In this document: piece after piece, positions 52,738 through 60,791 of the stretch | Layout of the letters: every line of letters starts with the position of its first letter | How positions within the stretch are numbered: position 1 is the first letter of the stretch | DNA from: JACRLV01 sp045863555 | GTDB taxonomy: Bacteria > Planctomycetota > Phycisphaerae > UBA1845 > Fen-1342 | DNA: 64,000 nucleotides | Direction: 5' to 3' | NCBI GenBank assembly: GCA_045863555.1 | Contig: BTUU01000002.1 | Coordinates: 248,001-312,000, forward strand | Notes under the pieces: generated by a model | The model's database searches: none | Told to the model about the DNA's origin: nothing | Seen by the model: only the letters and a program-made list of their open reading frames with translations | Program-made: the position numbers and the translations under genes

Positions 52738-53736
52738 ATGGGGGTTCCGGCGGATGGGGCCGTGCGGCTGTTTCATGGGCGGGCGGATGGGGTGGATGGA
52801 CTGGTGATCGAGCGGTTCGGGCGGGTGCTGTTTGTGCAGACGTTTGAGGGGCGGCTGCGGGTGGATGAGGCGGTGCTGCGGGCGGCGGCCGAGCGGGCGA
52901 TGGCGCTGGCCGGGGCGACGGCGGTGTATCGGAAGTTTTTTGCGGAGGATCGGAGCGCGGCGCTGGCGGCCGTGGAGGCGGTGCATCGGGAGCGGCGGCC
53001 GTGGATCGGGGAGGCGGGCGAGGAGGAGTTTGAGATCGTCGAGAACGGGCTGCGATTCGGGATCCGGCCGTATGACGGGTATTCGGTGGGGCTGTTTCTG
53101 GAGCAGCGGGAGAATCGGCGGCGGGTGCGGGAGCTGGCGGCGGGGCGGGATGTGCTGAATACGTTTGCGTATACGTGCGGGTTTTCGGTGGCGGCGGCGG
53201 CGGGCGGGGCGCGGAGCGTGACGAGTGTTGACGTATCCGGGCGGTATTTGGACTGGGGGCGGCGGAATCTGAAGCGGAATGGGTTTGAAGTGGAGGGGGT
53301 GGGCGAGAAGGGGGCGGCCGGTGGGCAGGTCGACGTGGAGAAGAGGCCGGCCGGGGGGCGGGATGACAAGCAGGCCGGGGGGCGGCGGTTCACGTTCATC
53401 AAGTCGGATGTGCTGGAGTATCTGCGGCGGGCGGAGCGGCAGGGGCGCGAGTTTGATCTGATCGTGCTCGATCCGCCGACGTTCGGCCGGGACAAGAAGA
53501 GCAGGGCGGTGTTTTCGCTGGCGAGCGATCTGCCGCGGCTGGTGGCGGGGGCGGCCGGTCGGCTGCGGGCGGGGGGGCTGGTGCTGCTGACGGTGAATCA
53601 TCGGGGGACGCGGGTGGGGGATCTGGAGCGGCTGCTGCGGGCGGGCGGGGTGGAGGTTGTGGAGCGGCCGGGGTTGCCGGGGGATTTTGCGGGGGATGCG
53701 GAGTTCAGCAAGGGGGTTTGGGGGAGAGCGAAATAG
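52738..53736 (+). CDS. RlmI/RlmK-like 23S rRNA cytosine methyltransferase, N-terminus uncertain
   Basis: SAM-dependent methyltransferase of the RlmI (YccW) type, modifying C5 of an rRNA cytosine. From the only ATG it is 332 residues and has FHGRADGVDGLVIERFG, RFGIRPYDGYSVGLFLEQRE, NTFAYTCGFSVAAAAGGA (SAM site), SVDVSGRYLDWGRRNLKRNG and the catalytic-type DLIVLDPPTFGR. The N-terminal PUA domain of the family is missing. Family-like sequence continues upstream of the ATG for about 20 codons (GELIACVERAIARRA) without a start codon, and then runs into the GCGAAGA array. A Gly/Lys-rich insertion lies between SAM motifs. The gene may be truncated or use a rare start. Confidence 0.82.
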   Translation: MGVPADGAVRLFHGRADGVDGLVIERFGRVLFVQTFEGRLRVDEAVLRAAAERAMALAGATAVYRKFFAEDRSAALAAVEAVHRERRPWIGEAGEEEFEIVENGLRFGIRPYDGYSVGLFLEQRENRRRVRELAAGRDVLNTFAYTCGFSVAAAAGGARSVTSVDVSGRYLDWGRRNLKRNGFEVEGVGEKGAAGGQVDVEKRPAGGRDDKQAGGRRFTFIKSDVLEYLRRAERQGREFDLIVLDPPTFGRDKKSRAVFSLASDLPRLVAGAAGRLRAGGLVLLTVNHRGTRVGDLERLLRAGGVEVVERPGLPGDFAGDAEFSKGVWGRAK

Positions 53737-53746
53737 AGGCGGGTCA

Positions 53747-54049
53747 TCAGGGGGCGGGCTCGGCGGGTTCGGCGGGGGTTTCGGGTTTGGCGCGGTAGAG
53801 GATGAGGACGTGGCCGACGCGGGAGATGACTTCGCAGTGGAGCTTTTCGGCGAGTTCGAGGCCGACGAGGTCGCATTCGTCGCGACTTCGCGAGTTTACG
53901 CGGATCTTGAGGAGTTCTGTCTCGCGGAGCATGGTGTCGAGGTGGGCGATGACGGAGTCGGTGAGGGCATTGGGGGCGATGTGGATCTTCGCGTCGAGGC
54001 GGTTGGCGCTGGCGGCGAGGGTTTTGCGTTCTTTGGCGGTCAGGGGCAT
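53747..54049 (-). CDS. yhbY: YhbY/CRS1 (CRM-domain) RNA-binding protein
   Basis: A 100-residue single CRM-domain protein linked to 50S ribosome assembly. LTAKERKTLAASANRLDAKI and KIRVNSRSRDECD match the family; the GxxG loop that binds RNA is replaced by LDAKIHIAPNAL. CVEVISRVGHVLILYR-type strand (EVISRVGHVLILYR) and an Ala/Pro/Glu tail close it. Divergent from ilvC. Confidence 0.9.
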   Translation of the reverse strand: MPLTAKERKTLAASANRLDAKIHIAPNALTDSVIAHLDTMLRETELLKIRVNSRSRDECDLVGLELAEKLHCEVISRVGHVLILYRAKPETPAEPAEPAP

Positions 54050-54109
54050 TAGGGCTCCGTGTTATCCTGACGGATGATACCCGGACTCGGCGGGCTCTGA
54101 GGACAGGTG

Positions 54110-55108
54110 ATGGCTGCGGTGAAGAGCGTTGATGCGGCGGAGATTCGGCTCGATGGCTTGGCCGGGCGGACGGTGGCCGTGCTGGGGTATGGGTCGCAGG
54201 GGGCGTCGCATGCGCTGAACCTGCGGGATTCGGGGCTGCGGGTTGTCGTCGGGCAGCGGCCGGGGCGGCGGTTTGAGGAGGCTGTCGCGGCGGGGTTTTC
54301 GCCGGTGTCGATTTCGGAGGCGGTGAATGCGGCGGACCTGATGATCTTCGGGTTGCCGGATGATGCTGCGCCGGGGATCTTCAAGGCGGAGATCGGGCCG
54401 CATCTGCGAGCGGGGCAGACGCTGGGGTTCATCCATGGGTTCGTGATGCACTATCGGCTGATCGACGTGCCCGCGGGCGTCGACGTGGTGATGGTCGCGC
54501 CGAAGGCGCAGGGGCGGGGCGTGCGGAGCGAGTTTGTCGCGGGGCGGGGCGTGCTGGCGCTGCTGGCGGTGGCGGCGGATGCGACGGGGCGGGCGCGGGA
54601 GACGGCGCTGGCGTGGGCGGCAGGGCTGGGGTGCGGCCGGGCGGGGGTGCTGGAGACGACGTTCGCGGATGAGACGGAGACGGACCTGTTCGGCGAGCAG
54701 GCGGTGCTGTGCGGCGGGCTGACGTCGCTGATCAAGGCGGCGTTCGAGACGCTGGTGGAGGCGGGGTATCCGGCGGAGCTGGCGTATTTCGAGTGCTGCC
54801 ACGAGATCAAGCTACTGGCGGACCTGATCCACGAGGGCGGGATCACGCACATGCGCGAGCGGATTTCGAGCACGGCGCGGTTCGGGGACGTGACGCGCGG
54901 GCCGCGGGTGGTGGATTCGCGAGTGAAGACGGCGATGCGGGCGCTGCTGGAGGAGATTCGGGGCGGCGGGTTTGCGCGGGAGTTCATCGAGGATGCGGGA
55001 GCGGGGGGATTGCGATCGCGCGGGCTGGTGGAGCAGGATCGGGGGCGCCTGATTGAGCGCGTAGGGGGAGAGATTCGCGCGATGATGCAGCGCGGGAACT
55101 CGCAGTAG
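54110..55108 (+). CDS. ilvC: ketol-acid reductoisomerase, class I
   Basis: NADPH-dependent isomeroreductase of branched-chain amino acid synthesis. The ATG after GAGG gives 332 residues. It has VLGYGSQGASHALNLRDSG, VVVGQRPGRRFEE (NADPH), the knotted domain ETTFADETETDLFGEQAVL, ELAYFECCHEIKLLADLIHE and MRERISSTARFGD. One normally near-invariant loop, APKGPGHxVR, reads APKAQGRGVR, losing the Pro-Gly-His. It may therefore be a paralogue with altered activity. No ilvB or ilvN is adjacent. Confidence 0.88.
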   Translation: MAAVKSVDAAEIRLDGLAGRTVAVLGYGSQGASHALNLRDSGLRVVVGQRPGRRFEEAVAAGFSPVSISEAVNAADLMIFGLPDDAAPGIFKAEIGPHLRAGQTLGFIHGFVMHYRLIDVPAGVDVVMVAPKAQGRGVRSEFVAGRGVLALLAVAADATGRARETALAWAAGLGCGRAGVLETTFADETETDLFGEQAVLCGGLTSLIKAAFETLVEAGYPAELAYFECCHEIKLLADLIHEGGITHMRERISSTARFGDVTRGPRVVDSRVKTAMRALLEEIRGGGFAREFIEDAGAGGLRSRGLVEQDRGRLIERVGGEIRAMMQRGNSQ

Positions 55109-55150
55109 CTTCGCCCCGTCGTTATTCGCCGCCCAAGCGGAGTTCGACCG

Positions 55151-55882
55151 ATGCCGACGCTCATTCTGACTCCACGACACACGCCGGACGCGCAAGCGCT
55201 TTGGCGAGCCGCGACCAGGCTCGGCTGGGGAGTCTTTCGCCTCCCCTCGTGGCGGGTTCCCGAGGAAGCGCGGGCAATCGCCGATCCCGTGCCCTACGTT
55301 GAGGCGTTGTTTGCCCCGATGATCGCCGGGTTCTTCGGCCTGCGGGCTGTCGAACCGCCGGACGATTGGTTGTGCCAAATCCCCGAGGAGTATCGACGCC
55401 GCGCGGTGCATCTGACGACGCTCGGAGCAGCGCGTGCGGCGGCGGAAGCTCAGTTCATCAAACCGCCGAACGACAAGAGTTTTCGAGCGGGCATTTACCG
55501 CGGCGATGAACTTCCCGCGGAGTTTGATTCCGCAATGCCCGTGCTCGTGTCGGAGATTGTTGAGTGGGAAGCGGAATTTCGCTTCTTCGTATTGGATCGC
55601 GAGATACTCACCTTCTCGCTCTATGCCCGCGACGGTGTTCCGCAGCGCGACAACGATTTCGCGTTGAGTGATGCAGAGGGTCGATCCGCGGCCGAGTTTG
55701 CAAACCGGGTCATCGCAGATCGGCGTGTGGAGCTGCGCCGCGCCGCCGTACTCGACATCGGCACGATCAAGGGCCGTGGATGGGCGGTCGTCGAACAAAA
55801 CGCCGTCTGGGGCGCGGGTATTTATGGCTGCGATCCCGCGCGCGTTCTTGAGGCGCTCCGGTACTCCTATGGGGAGCAGTGA
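55151..55882 (+). CDS. ATP-grasp domain-containing protein (DUF4343-like)
   Basis: A 243-residue protein. VHLTTLGAARAAAEAQFIKP, ELPAEFDSAMPVLVSEIVEW, EAEFRFFVLDREILTFSLYA and VLDIGTIKGRGWAVVEQN follow the pattern of small ATP-grasp ligases, with paired acidic residues for Mg-ATP near the end (VEQNAVWGAG). These join a carboxylate to an amine or thiol. Substrate unknown. Base composition is slightly lower in G+C than its neighbours. It stands alone. Confidence 0.75.
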   Translation: MPTLILTPRHTPDAQALWRAATRLGWGVFRLPSWRVPEEARAIADPVPYVEALFAPMIAGFFGLRAVEPPDDWLCQIPEEYRRRAVHLTTLGAARAAAEAQFIKPPNDKSFRAGIYRGDELPAEFDSAMPVLVSEIVEWEAEFRFFVLDREILTFSLYARDGVPQRDNDFALSDAEGRSAAEFANRVIADRRVELRRAAVLDIGTIKGRGWAVVEQNAVWGAGIYGCDPARVLEALRYSYGEQ

Positions 55883-55939
55883 TTCGGTTCAGGTGGCGGT
55901 CCCCGACGCGCGATGGATGAGCGAGCCGGTTGATCAACG

Positions 55940-56926
55940 TCAGTCCGCGAATCCCAGGTCGCGGGCGTTTTCGTGGTAGATGCGGCGCAGGACGTCCGCG
56001 GGCAGATCGACGCCGGCGAGGCGCGGTGGATCGTCGGCGTCGGGGTCGTGGATCGGGCTTTCGATGCGGGCCGGCGTTTCCCACATCTGCTGATGGGCCC
56101 AGTAGCGGCTTGCGTAGTGGTCGAAGGTCGTGAATTTCTCCGCGGCGACGAGATCGCTGCCGAAGAGGACGCGGTCGGCGTTGCGGATGGCGAACTCGCG
56201 GACGGCCTCGGGCTGGCGCGCGACCTCGCGCACGATCCACTTGGTCGCGCTGGTGTCGATGCGGTAGTTCGGATGACGGTCGAGAAGTCCCTGCAAGCGC
56301 GGGAGTTCCTCGACCGTCCCGCCCATATGCGCCCCGATCACGATGCGCGGCGCCACGAAGTCGAGCAGCCACTCCACCTGCGGATACTGGTCGGCCTTCG
56401 TTCCGAATTTCGCGGTGTCCGCGTATTTGCCGCCGGGCTGCCACCAGACGCTCGGATCGCCGGCGTGGATCATGAAGTGGTACCCGAGTTCGACGGCCGC
56501 CTTCACGACGGGGCGAATGAACTCGTGGTCGACGGTGAGGCCGTGGCGCTCGCGCATCGGCGGGGCCATCCAGAATTTGCAGATTCGGCTGCCAAGATTG
56601 CGAAAGGTCGCCAGATCGGCGATCCACTGGTCGCGGTGCTCGGTGCGGTCGTCGGATTTCTTCCAGTTGGGGATGGCGATGAACGAGAGCCGGCCGGGGA
56701 ACTGGTCGCGCAAGGGCTGCACCTCGTCGAGCGGCGTCATCGAGACGACGTGCGTGATTTTGTACAGGTCGGCGGCCTCGAAGAAGCGGGTCGCACAGGG
56801 GCCGGGGTGGATGTGTGTGTGAATATCCACAATCGGACCGGGGCTGCGGCGGGGCGGGACGGCCCGATAGTCGATGCCGGTCCGGTTGGCCTCGCGGATT
56901 TCGCGCTCAATATCGCTGTTTGACAT
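55940..56926 (-). CDS. amidohydrolase family 2 protein
   Basis: A 328-residue TIM-barrel metal-dependent hydrolase. Metal-binding HxH is in IVDIHTHIHPG; others are GYHFMIHAGDPSVWW (His), VIGAHMGG (His) and RVLFGSDLVAAEKF (Asp). GVDLPADVLRRIYHENARDL is the typical C-terminal helix. It includes EVQPLRDQFPGRLSFIAIPN. Family members cleave C-N or decarboxylate cyclic acids; the substrate is not known. The start is the ATG at MSNSDIERE; an upstream extension is not similar to the family. Confidence 0.87.
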   Translation of the reverse strand: MSNSDIEREIREANRTGIDYRAVPPRRSPGPIVDIHTHIHPGPCATRFFEAADLYKITHVVSMTPLDEVQPLRDQFPGRLSFIAIPNWKKSDDRTEHRDQWIADLATFRNLGSRICKFWMAPPMRERHGLTVDHEFIRPVVKAAVELGYHFMIHAGDPSVWWQPGGKYADTAKFGTKADQYPQVEWLLDFVAPRIVIGAHMGGTVEELPRLQGLLDRHPNYRIDTSATKWIVREVARQPEAVREFAIRNADRVLFGSDLVAAEKFTTFDHYASRYWAHQQMWETPARIESPIHDPDADDPPRLAGVDLPADVLRRIYHENARDLGFAD

Positions 56927-57102
56927 GCTTTGAGTGTATCCGGTGCGGTGCGCGGCGCGCGTCGTGCCGGTCTGATCGGCGGGTTGACGCACGCGCCTGG
57001 GACCCGGCTTGTGGCCGCACTCCCGGCGGCGCAGTTGGCCCGGCATCCGGAGTGCGCTTTCGCACGATCGTGCGGCCGCGGCCCCGGCAGCGAGGCATCT
57101 CG

Positions 57103-58431
57103 ATGAAAACCCCCCAGCGAGTCCTGATTCTCGGCGCGGCCGGCCGCGATTTTCACGATTTCAACGTTTACTGGCGGGACCGGGAGGATTGCGCGGTCGT
57201 GGGCTTCACGGCGGCGCAGATCCCGGACATCGCGGGCCGGACGTATCCGCCGGTGCTGACGGGGCCGCGCTATCCGCAGGGGCTGCCGATCTACGCCGAA
57301 GAGGACCTGCCGCGGCTCATTCGGGATGAGCGGGTGGACGTGTGCGTGCTCGCGTATTCCGACCTGAACTACGACACGGTGATGCACAAGGCGGCGCTGG
57401 TGAACGCGTGCGGGGCGAATTTCACGCTGCTGGGCGCGCGGGCGACGATGCTCGAAAGCCGGCGGCCGGTGATCAGCGTCTGCGCGGTGCGGACGGGCTG
57501 CGGGAAGAGCCAGACCTCGCGGGCGATCGTGCGGATCCTGAAGGACCTGGGCCTGCGCGTCGCGGCAGTGCGGCATCCGATGCCGTACGGCGACCTTTCG
57601 CAGCAGATCTGCCAGCGGTTCGCGCGCATGGAGGATCTTTCGAGCCAGCACTGCACGATCGAGGAGCGCGAGGAATACGAGCCGCACATCGCGGCCGGGA
57701 ATGTGGTTTTCGCGGGGGTTGATTACGCGCGCATCCTGGCCGAGGCGGAGAAGGAGGCGGACGTGGTCCTGTGGGACGGCGGGAACAACGACACTCCGTT
57801 CTACCGGCCGGCGCTGCACATCGTGGTGGCCGATCCGCACCGGCCTGGGCATGAGCTGCGCTACTATCCCGGCGAGACGAATGTTCGCATGGCGGACCTG
57901 GTCATCGTGAACAAGGTGGACACCGCGCGGCCGGAGGATGTGGCGACGGTGCGGCGGAACGTGCAGCGCGTGAACCCGCGGGCGACGATCCTCGACGCGG
58001 ACTCGCCGCTGACCGTCCGTCCGGCGGCGACGCAGGCGATGCACCGCGTGCTCGTGGTGGAGGACGGTCCGACGGTGACGCATGGAGAGATGCCATACGG
58101 TGCGGGGGCGATGGCGGGGCGGCGGCTCGGACTGGAGTTCGTCGATCCGCGGCCGTTTGCGGTGGGCTCGATCCGCGAGACGTTTGCGAAGTATCCGCAC
58201 CTGCGCGATGTGCTGCCGGCGATGGGCTACGGCGACAGGCAGATCGCGGAACTCCAGGAGACGATCAACGCGTGTGCGTGCGATGCGGTGCTGATCGGAA
58301 CGCCGATCGACCTGGCGCGGATGCTGACGATCAACAAGCCGGCGCTGCGGGTGACGTACGAGCTGGCGCCGCATGAGCCGGCGGTGCTGGAGGCGGCGGT
58401 GCGGAGGGCGGTGGGGAGGGGGGAACCGTAA
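57103..58431 (+). CDS. cyclic 2,3-diphosphoglycerate synthetase-like P-loop protein
   Basis: A 442-residue protein starting at an ATG after GAGG. N-terminal Rossmann-like part: RVLILGAAGRDFHDFNVYWR, EDLPRLIRDERVDVCVLAYS. The P-loop is VCAVRTGCGKSQTSRAIVR. Then RHPMPYGDLSQQICQRF, EEREEYEPHIAAGNVVFAGV, VVLWDGGNNDTPFYRP (Walker B-like) and ADLVIVNKVDTARPEDV with a GTPase-like NKVD. This is the bacterial relative of methanogen cyclic 2,3-DPG synthetase, often annotated simply as GTPase; whether bacteria make cDPG with it is unknown. Its stop codon touches an octamer repeat array. Confidence 0.85.
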   Translation: MKTPQRVLILGAAGRDFHDFNVYWRDREDCAVVGFTAAQIPDIAGRTYPPVLTGPRYPQGLPIYAEEDLPRLIRDERVDVCVLAYSDLNYDTVMHKAALVNACGANFTLLGARATMLESRRPVISVCAVRTGCGKSQTSRAIVRILKDLGLRVAAVRHPMPYGDLSQQICQRFARMEDLSSQHCTIEEREEYEPHIAAGNVVFAGVDYARILAEAEKEADVVLWDGGNNDTPFYRPALHIVVADPHRPGHELRYYPGETNVRMADLVIVNKVDTARPEDVATVRRNVQRVNPRATILDADSPLTVRPAATQAMHRVLVVEDGPTVTHGEMPYGAGAMAGRRLGLEFVDPRPFAVGSIRETFAKYPHLRDVLPAMGYGDRQIAELQETINACACDAVLIGTPIDLARMLTINKPALRVTYELAPHEPAVLEAAVRRAVGRGEP

Positions 58432-58432
58432 C

Positions 58433-58539
58433 AAGGTGACAAAGTGACAAAGTGACAACGTGACAAGGTGACAGGAGAAACTCGCGCGGTTGGCTTGCGT
58501 TGTTCCCTTGTTACTTTGTTCCCTTGTTACCTTGTCACG
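58433..58539. repeat. octamer arrays in inverted orientation
   Basis: Five 8-bp units at 58433-58472 (AAGGTGAC, AAAGTGAC, AAAGTGAC, AACGTGAC, AAGGTGAC) are followed 29 bases later by four related units at 58502-58533 in opposite orientation (plus strand GTTCCCTT, GTTACTTT, GTTCCCTT, GTTACCTT). The two halves can pair into a long imperfect hairpin in this convergent gap and may act as a terminator for both sides. Confidence 0.85.
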
Positions 58540-58542
58540 ACC

Positions 58543-59322
58543 TCACCAGGCTGCGTTCGGCTCGACGCGGAATACCTCGGTCATCTCGTCGAGCAGCGTG
58601 GCGAATTCGGGCAGGTGGTGGCCAGTTCGGCCATCGGTTCCGGCCGCGGCCGGCGGCGGGGGCGTGAAGCGGAGCGTGGCGGCGTCGATCACGTTCGACA
58701 CGGCCCCTGCCCAGAGCGTGTGCATGTCGCCGGGCAATGTCGGGTAGATGTCGACTTTTTCCAGGGCCGCGACGTCGATGGTCGGCTCGAAGAGGCCGCC
58801 GGCGAGCGGGGCAAGCTTGTCGAGGGCCTTCTGAATGCGGCCGCGCGCATCCTCGGGCGCCTTGCCGAGCCGGATGACCCATTGGTCGGCATGGCCGATC
58901 GCGAGCCGTTCCTCCGCGAGCATCCGCGCGGCGAGGTCGCGCAGGGGGCGGTACGCGCTCTGCGACAGGCGCGCCAGGCGAAGCTGCTCGAAGTGGTCGC
59001 AGAGGAACTGACGCGCGATCGCGACAGCCCAGTCGAATTCGTCGTGCAGTTCGACGAGTCGACAGCAGCGGTACTCCGCGGCCGGCCGGCCGTAGGCGAT
59101 CTGGTCTGCGCCGCGACCGTCGATCGTGGCGAGCAGTTCGAAGAGGGCCATGGCGTGGGCGAGGTCGTCCTGTGCGAGCGACGAGAAGGCGATGTCCTCC
59201 TCGAGGATGGGGGCGAGACCGGTCCAGTCGGCGTTGCGGTGGCCGAGGATCAGCTTGTCGTCGGCGACGCTGAGGAGGAGGTCGACGAGGGGTTTTTTCA
59301 GTTCGGGGCTAAGTGTGTCCAT
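58543..59322 (-). CDS. paaC: PaaC-like ferritin-fold protein (phenylacetyl-CoA epoxidase subunit C family)
   Basis: A 259-residue helical-bundle protein. LLLSVADDKLILGHRNADWT, LAPILEEDIAFSSLAQDDLA, DQIAYGRPAAEYRCCRLVEL, DFDWAVA-like EFDWAVAIARQFLCDHFEQL and AEERLAIGHADQWVIRLG match PaaC, the structural, non-catalytic partner of PaaA in the epoxidase that opens phenylacetyl-CoA breakdown. Its partner PaaB lies just upstream, but paaA, D and E are absent here. It may be a remnant or belong to an alternative oxygenase. Confidence 0.85.
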   Translation of the reverse strand: MDTLSPELKKPLVDLLLSVADDKLILGHRNADWTGLAPILEEDIAFSSLAQDDLAHAMALFELLATIDGRGADQIAYGRPAAEYRCCRLVELHDEFDWAVAIARQFLCDHFEQLRLARLSQSAYRPLRDLAARMLAEERLAIGHADQWVIRLGKAPEDARGRIQKALDKLAPLAGGLFEPTIDVAALEKVDIYPTLPGDMHTLWAGAVSNVIDAATLRFTPPPPAAAGTDGRTGHHLPEFATLLDEMTEVFRVEPNAAW

Positions 59323-59387
59323 GTCGTGGTTCTTTCAAGCGGCGTGTTAAGCCGAGAGCGGCTGTGCTCCATCGCCGCGGTCGCCGG

Positions 59388-59783
59388 TCAGAAGTGCTCC
59401 TTGATGTCTTCCTGCTTGTACTCCGTGTACTCCTTGGCGGTCATGAACTTCTTCCACTTCTCGCCGACGTTGTAGCCCTTGGCGAAGCGGTAGTCCTGGT
59501 CAGTCAGGCGGAAGACGAGGTCCTTCTCATAGTCTGTGCGGATGATCGCCGAACGCGGCACGACCCAGATCTGGGCGCAGGCCTGGTCGCGGCCGTAGTG
59601 CTCGCGGGCGAAGAGGAGGGCCATCTCGTCGTCGGCGGCGTCGACGCTGCCGGCGTAGGAGTGCGGCTTTCCGCGTTCGAGCTGGATGAAGACTTCATAG
59701 GGCTTGAGGTCTCCCTCGGGCGGGCCGGGCGGCTCGGGGGAGGAATATTGCGGCAGATTGGCTCGAATCCTGGACAGACCCAT
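59388..59783 (-). CDS. paaB: PaaB-like protein (phenylacetyl-CoA epoxidase subunit B family)
   Basis: A 131-residue protein starting at an ATG after GGAG. YEVFIQLERGKPHSYAGSVD, ADDEMALLFAREHYGRDQAC and IWVVPRSAIIRTD are the family core, here longer than the roughly 95 residues of E. coli PaaB. The C-terminal part (YRFAKGYNVGEKWKKFMTAK) follows. It leads a pair with paaC. Confidence 0.85.
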   Translation of the reverse strand: MGLSRIRANLPQYSSPEPPGPPEGDLKPYEVFIQLERGKPHSYAGSVDAADDEMALLFAREHYGRDQACAQIWVVPRSAIIRTDYEKDLVFRLTDQDYRFAKGYNVGEKWKKFMTAKEYTEYKQEDIKEHF

Positions 59784-59868
59784 TGCGAAGCTCCGACGGA
59801 AGCGGGCGAATAGCGGACGACTGCATCGTAGCGAGGTTACGCGGTGGGGAAAACCCCGTTCGGGAGAT

Positions 59869-60600
59869 CTACTCCGGCGGCTTCTCCGGCTCGACCTGGG
59901 TCACGATCGGAGGCGTCGGCGTCAGGCTGGGACCATCCAACACAATGTTCTGCTTGGGACTGGGAATAGGGCTGAATTTCCCGTCGATGTGCTCGTTCAG
60001 ATCGGGCCCGATCGAGAACCACATCGGGTCCAGGATGAAGTCGATACCTTCGCGGCGCGCCAGTTTTGCGGCTGGAACGAAATCACTGTCTCCCGAGAAA
60101 AGAACGATCTGATCGACGCATTTTTTGTACGCGAGGGAGGCAATGTCCAAGCCAATCCTCATATCGACAGCTTTCTGTCGTACATCATATGATACATCGC
60201 GTTCGGTCAGCTGCGCGACGGTTCGCGCTCCGCTTAACAGATCCTTCAGCGCCTCCGGACGCAGCTGCCAACTGCCGCCCGCCAGACGGCCCAATCGCAA
60301 TGCTACCTTCCGCTGCACCTTCAGTTGCTCGAAAAAAGCAGTCCGCCATCGGGCGGTCGGACTCGTTCCGAAGTCGACAGCGCGTTTGGTGATCGGATTG
60401 TGAGCCTTCTTGTCGACGGGCGGACAGTCGTAATAGAAAATTCTGTACAGATTGTCGCGAGATCGACTCTCGTGTTCCAAGTGAGCCATGCAAAGGGCTG
60501 TGATTTTCCTTGCGGCCGCATTGGGCGTAAGCGATCCACAGAGCGACTGGAGTCGCTTCAGAAAAAACCCACCGTCAATCAGGAAGGCGGTGCGGCGCAT
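59869..60600 (-). CDS. NYN-domain (LabA-like PIN) nuclease
   Basis: A 243-residue predicted single-strand RNase of the NYN/PIN superfamily. Acidic active-site residues are visible in AFLIDGGFFLK (D9), KAVDMRIGLDIA and IVLFSGDSDFVPA. Then ARREGIDFILDPMW. A Pro-rich tail follows. Its ATG comes directly after six U residues that end a hairpin, so it has no normal ribosome binding site. G+C is lower than in neighbours, suggesting transfer. NYN genes are found in defence and RNA-processing contexts; target unknown. Confidence 0.88.
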   Translation of the reverse strand: MRRTAFLIDGGFFLKRLQSLCGSLTPNAAARKITALCMAHLEHESRSRDNLYRIFYYDCPPVDKKAHNPITKRAVDFGTSPTARWRTAFFEQLKVQRKVALRLGRLAGGSWQLRPEALKDLLSGARTVAQLTERDVSYDVRQKAVDMRIGLDIASLAYKKCVDQIVLFSGDSDFVPAAKLARREGIDFILDPMWFSIGPDLNEHIDGKFSPIPSPKQNIVLDGPSLTPTPPIVTQVEPEKPPE

Positions 60601-60660
60601 AAAAAAGCCCCTGGGGTCGGCACTCCCGGATTAAGCTGGGGTGCTTACTGCCACGGGGCG
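60601..60660 (-). promoter_or_regulatory. hairpin plus U6 directly before the NYN start codon
   Basis: In the mRNA, GCCCC (60659-60655) can pair with GGGGC (60611-60607), extended by GGCA/TGCC, followed by six U (60606-60601) and then AUG. This has the form of an intrinsic terminator that ends at the start codon, i.e. an attenuator or leader element. A shorter alternative stem GACCCCAGGGGC-type fold also exists. No known riboswitch was recognised. Confidence 0.5.
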
Positions 60661-60672
60661 GATGTTGTCAAG

Positions 60673-60678
60673 AGTATA
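60673..60678 (-). promoter_or_regulatory. -10 box (TATACT) for the NYN gene
   Basis: TATACT on the minus strand, about seven bases before the start of the hairpin leader; a weak CTGGAC -35 lies 18 bases upstream. Transcription would begin just before the hairpin. Confidence 0.45.
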
Positions 60679-60791
60679 CGGTACAAATCCCCCAGCGTCC
60701 AGTTCAGATCGTCGGAAAACGTCCCGCAACGGTGATCGCGCCGACGTGCCTTCACTCTCTCGTGCGCCGCTGATCCGATCAAAAGTCCCGC

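Noticed and set aside
60601..60660. NYN leader as a type III toxin-antitoxin RNA
   Set aside because: There is a terminator-like hairpin before the nuclease gene, but no tandem antitoxin RNA repeats, and NYN is not the ToxN fold.
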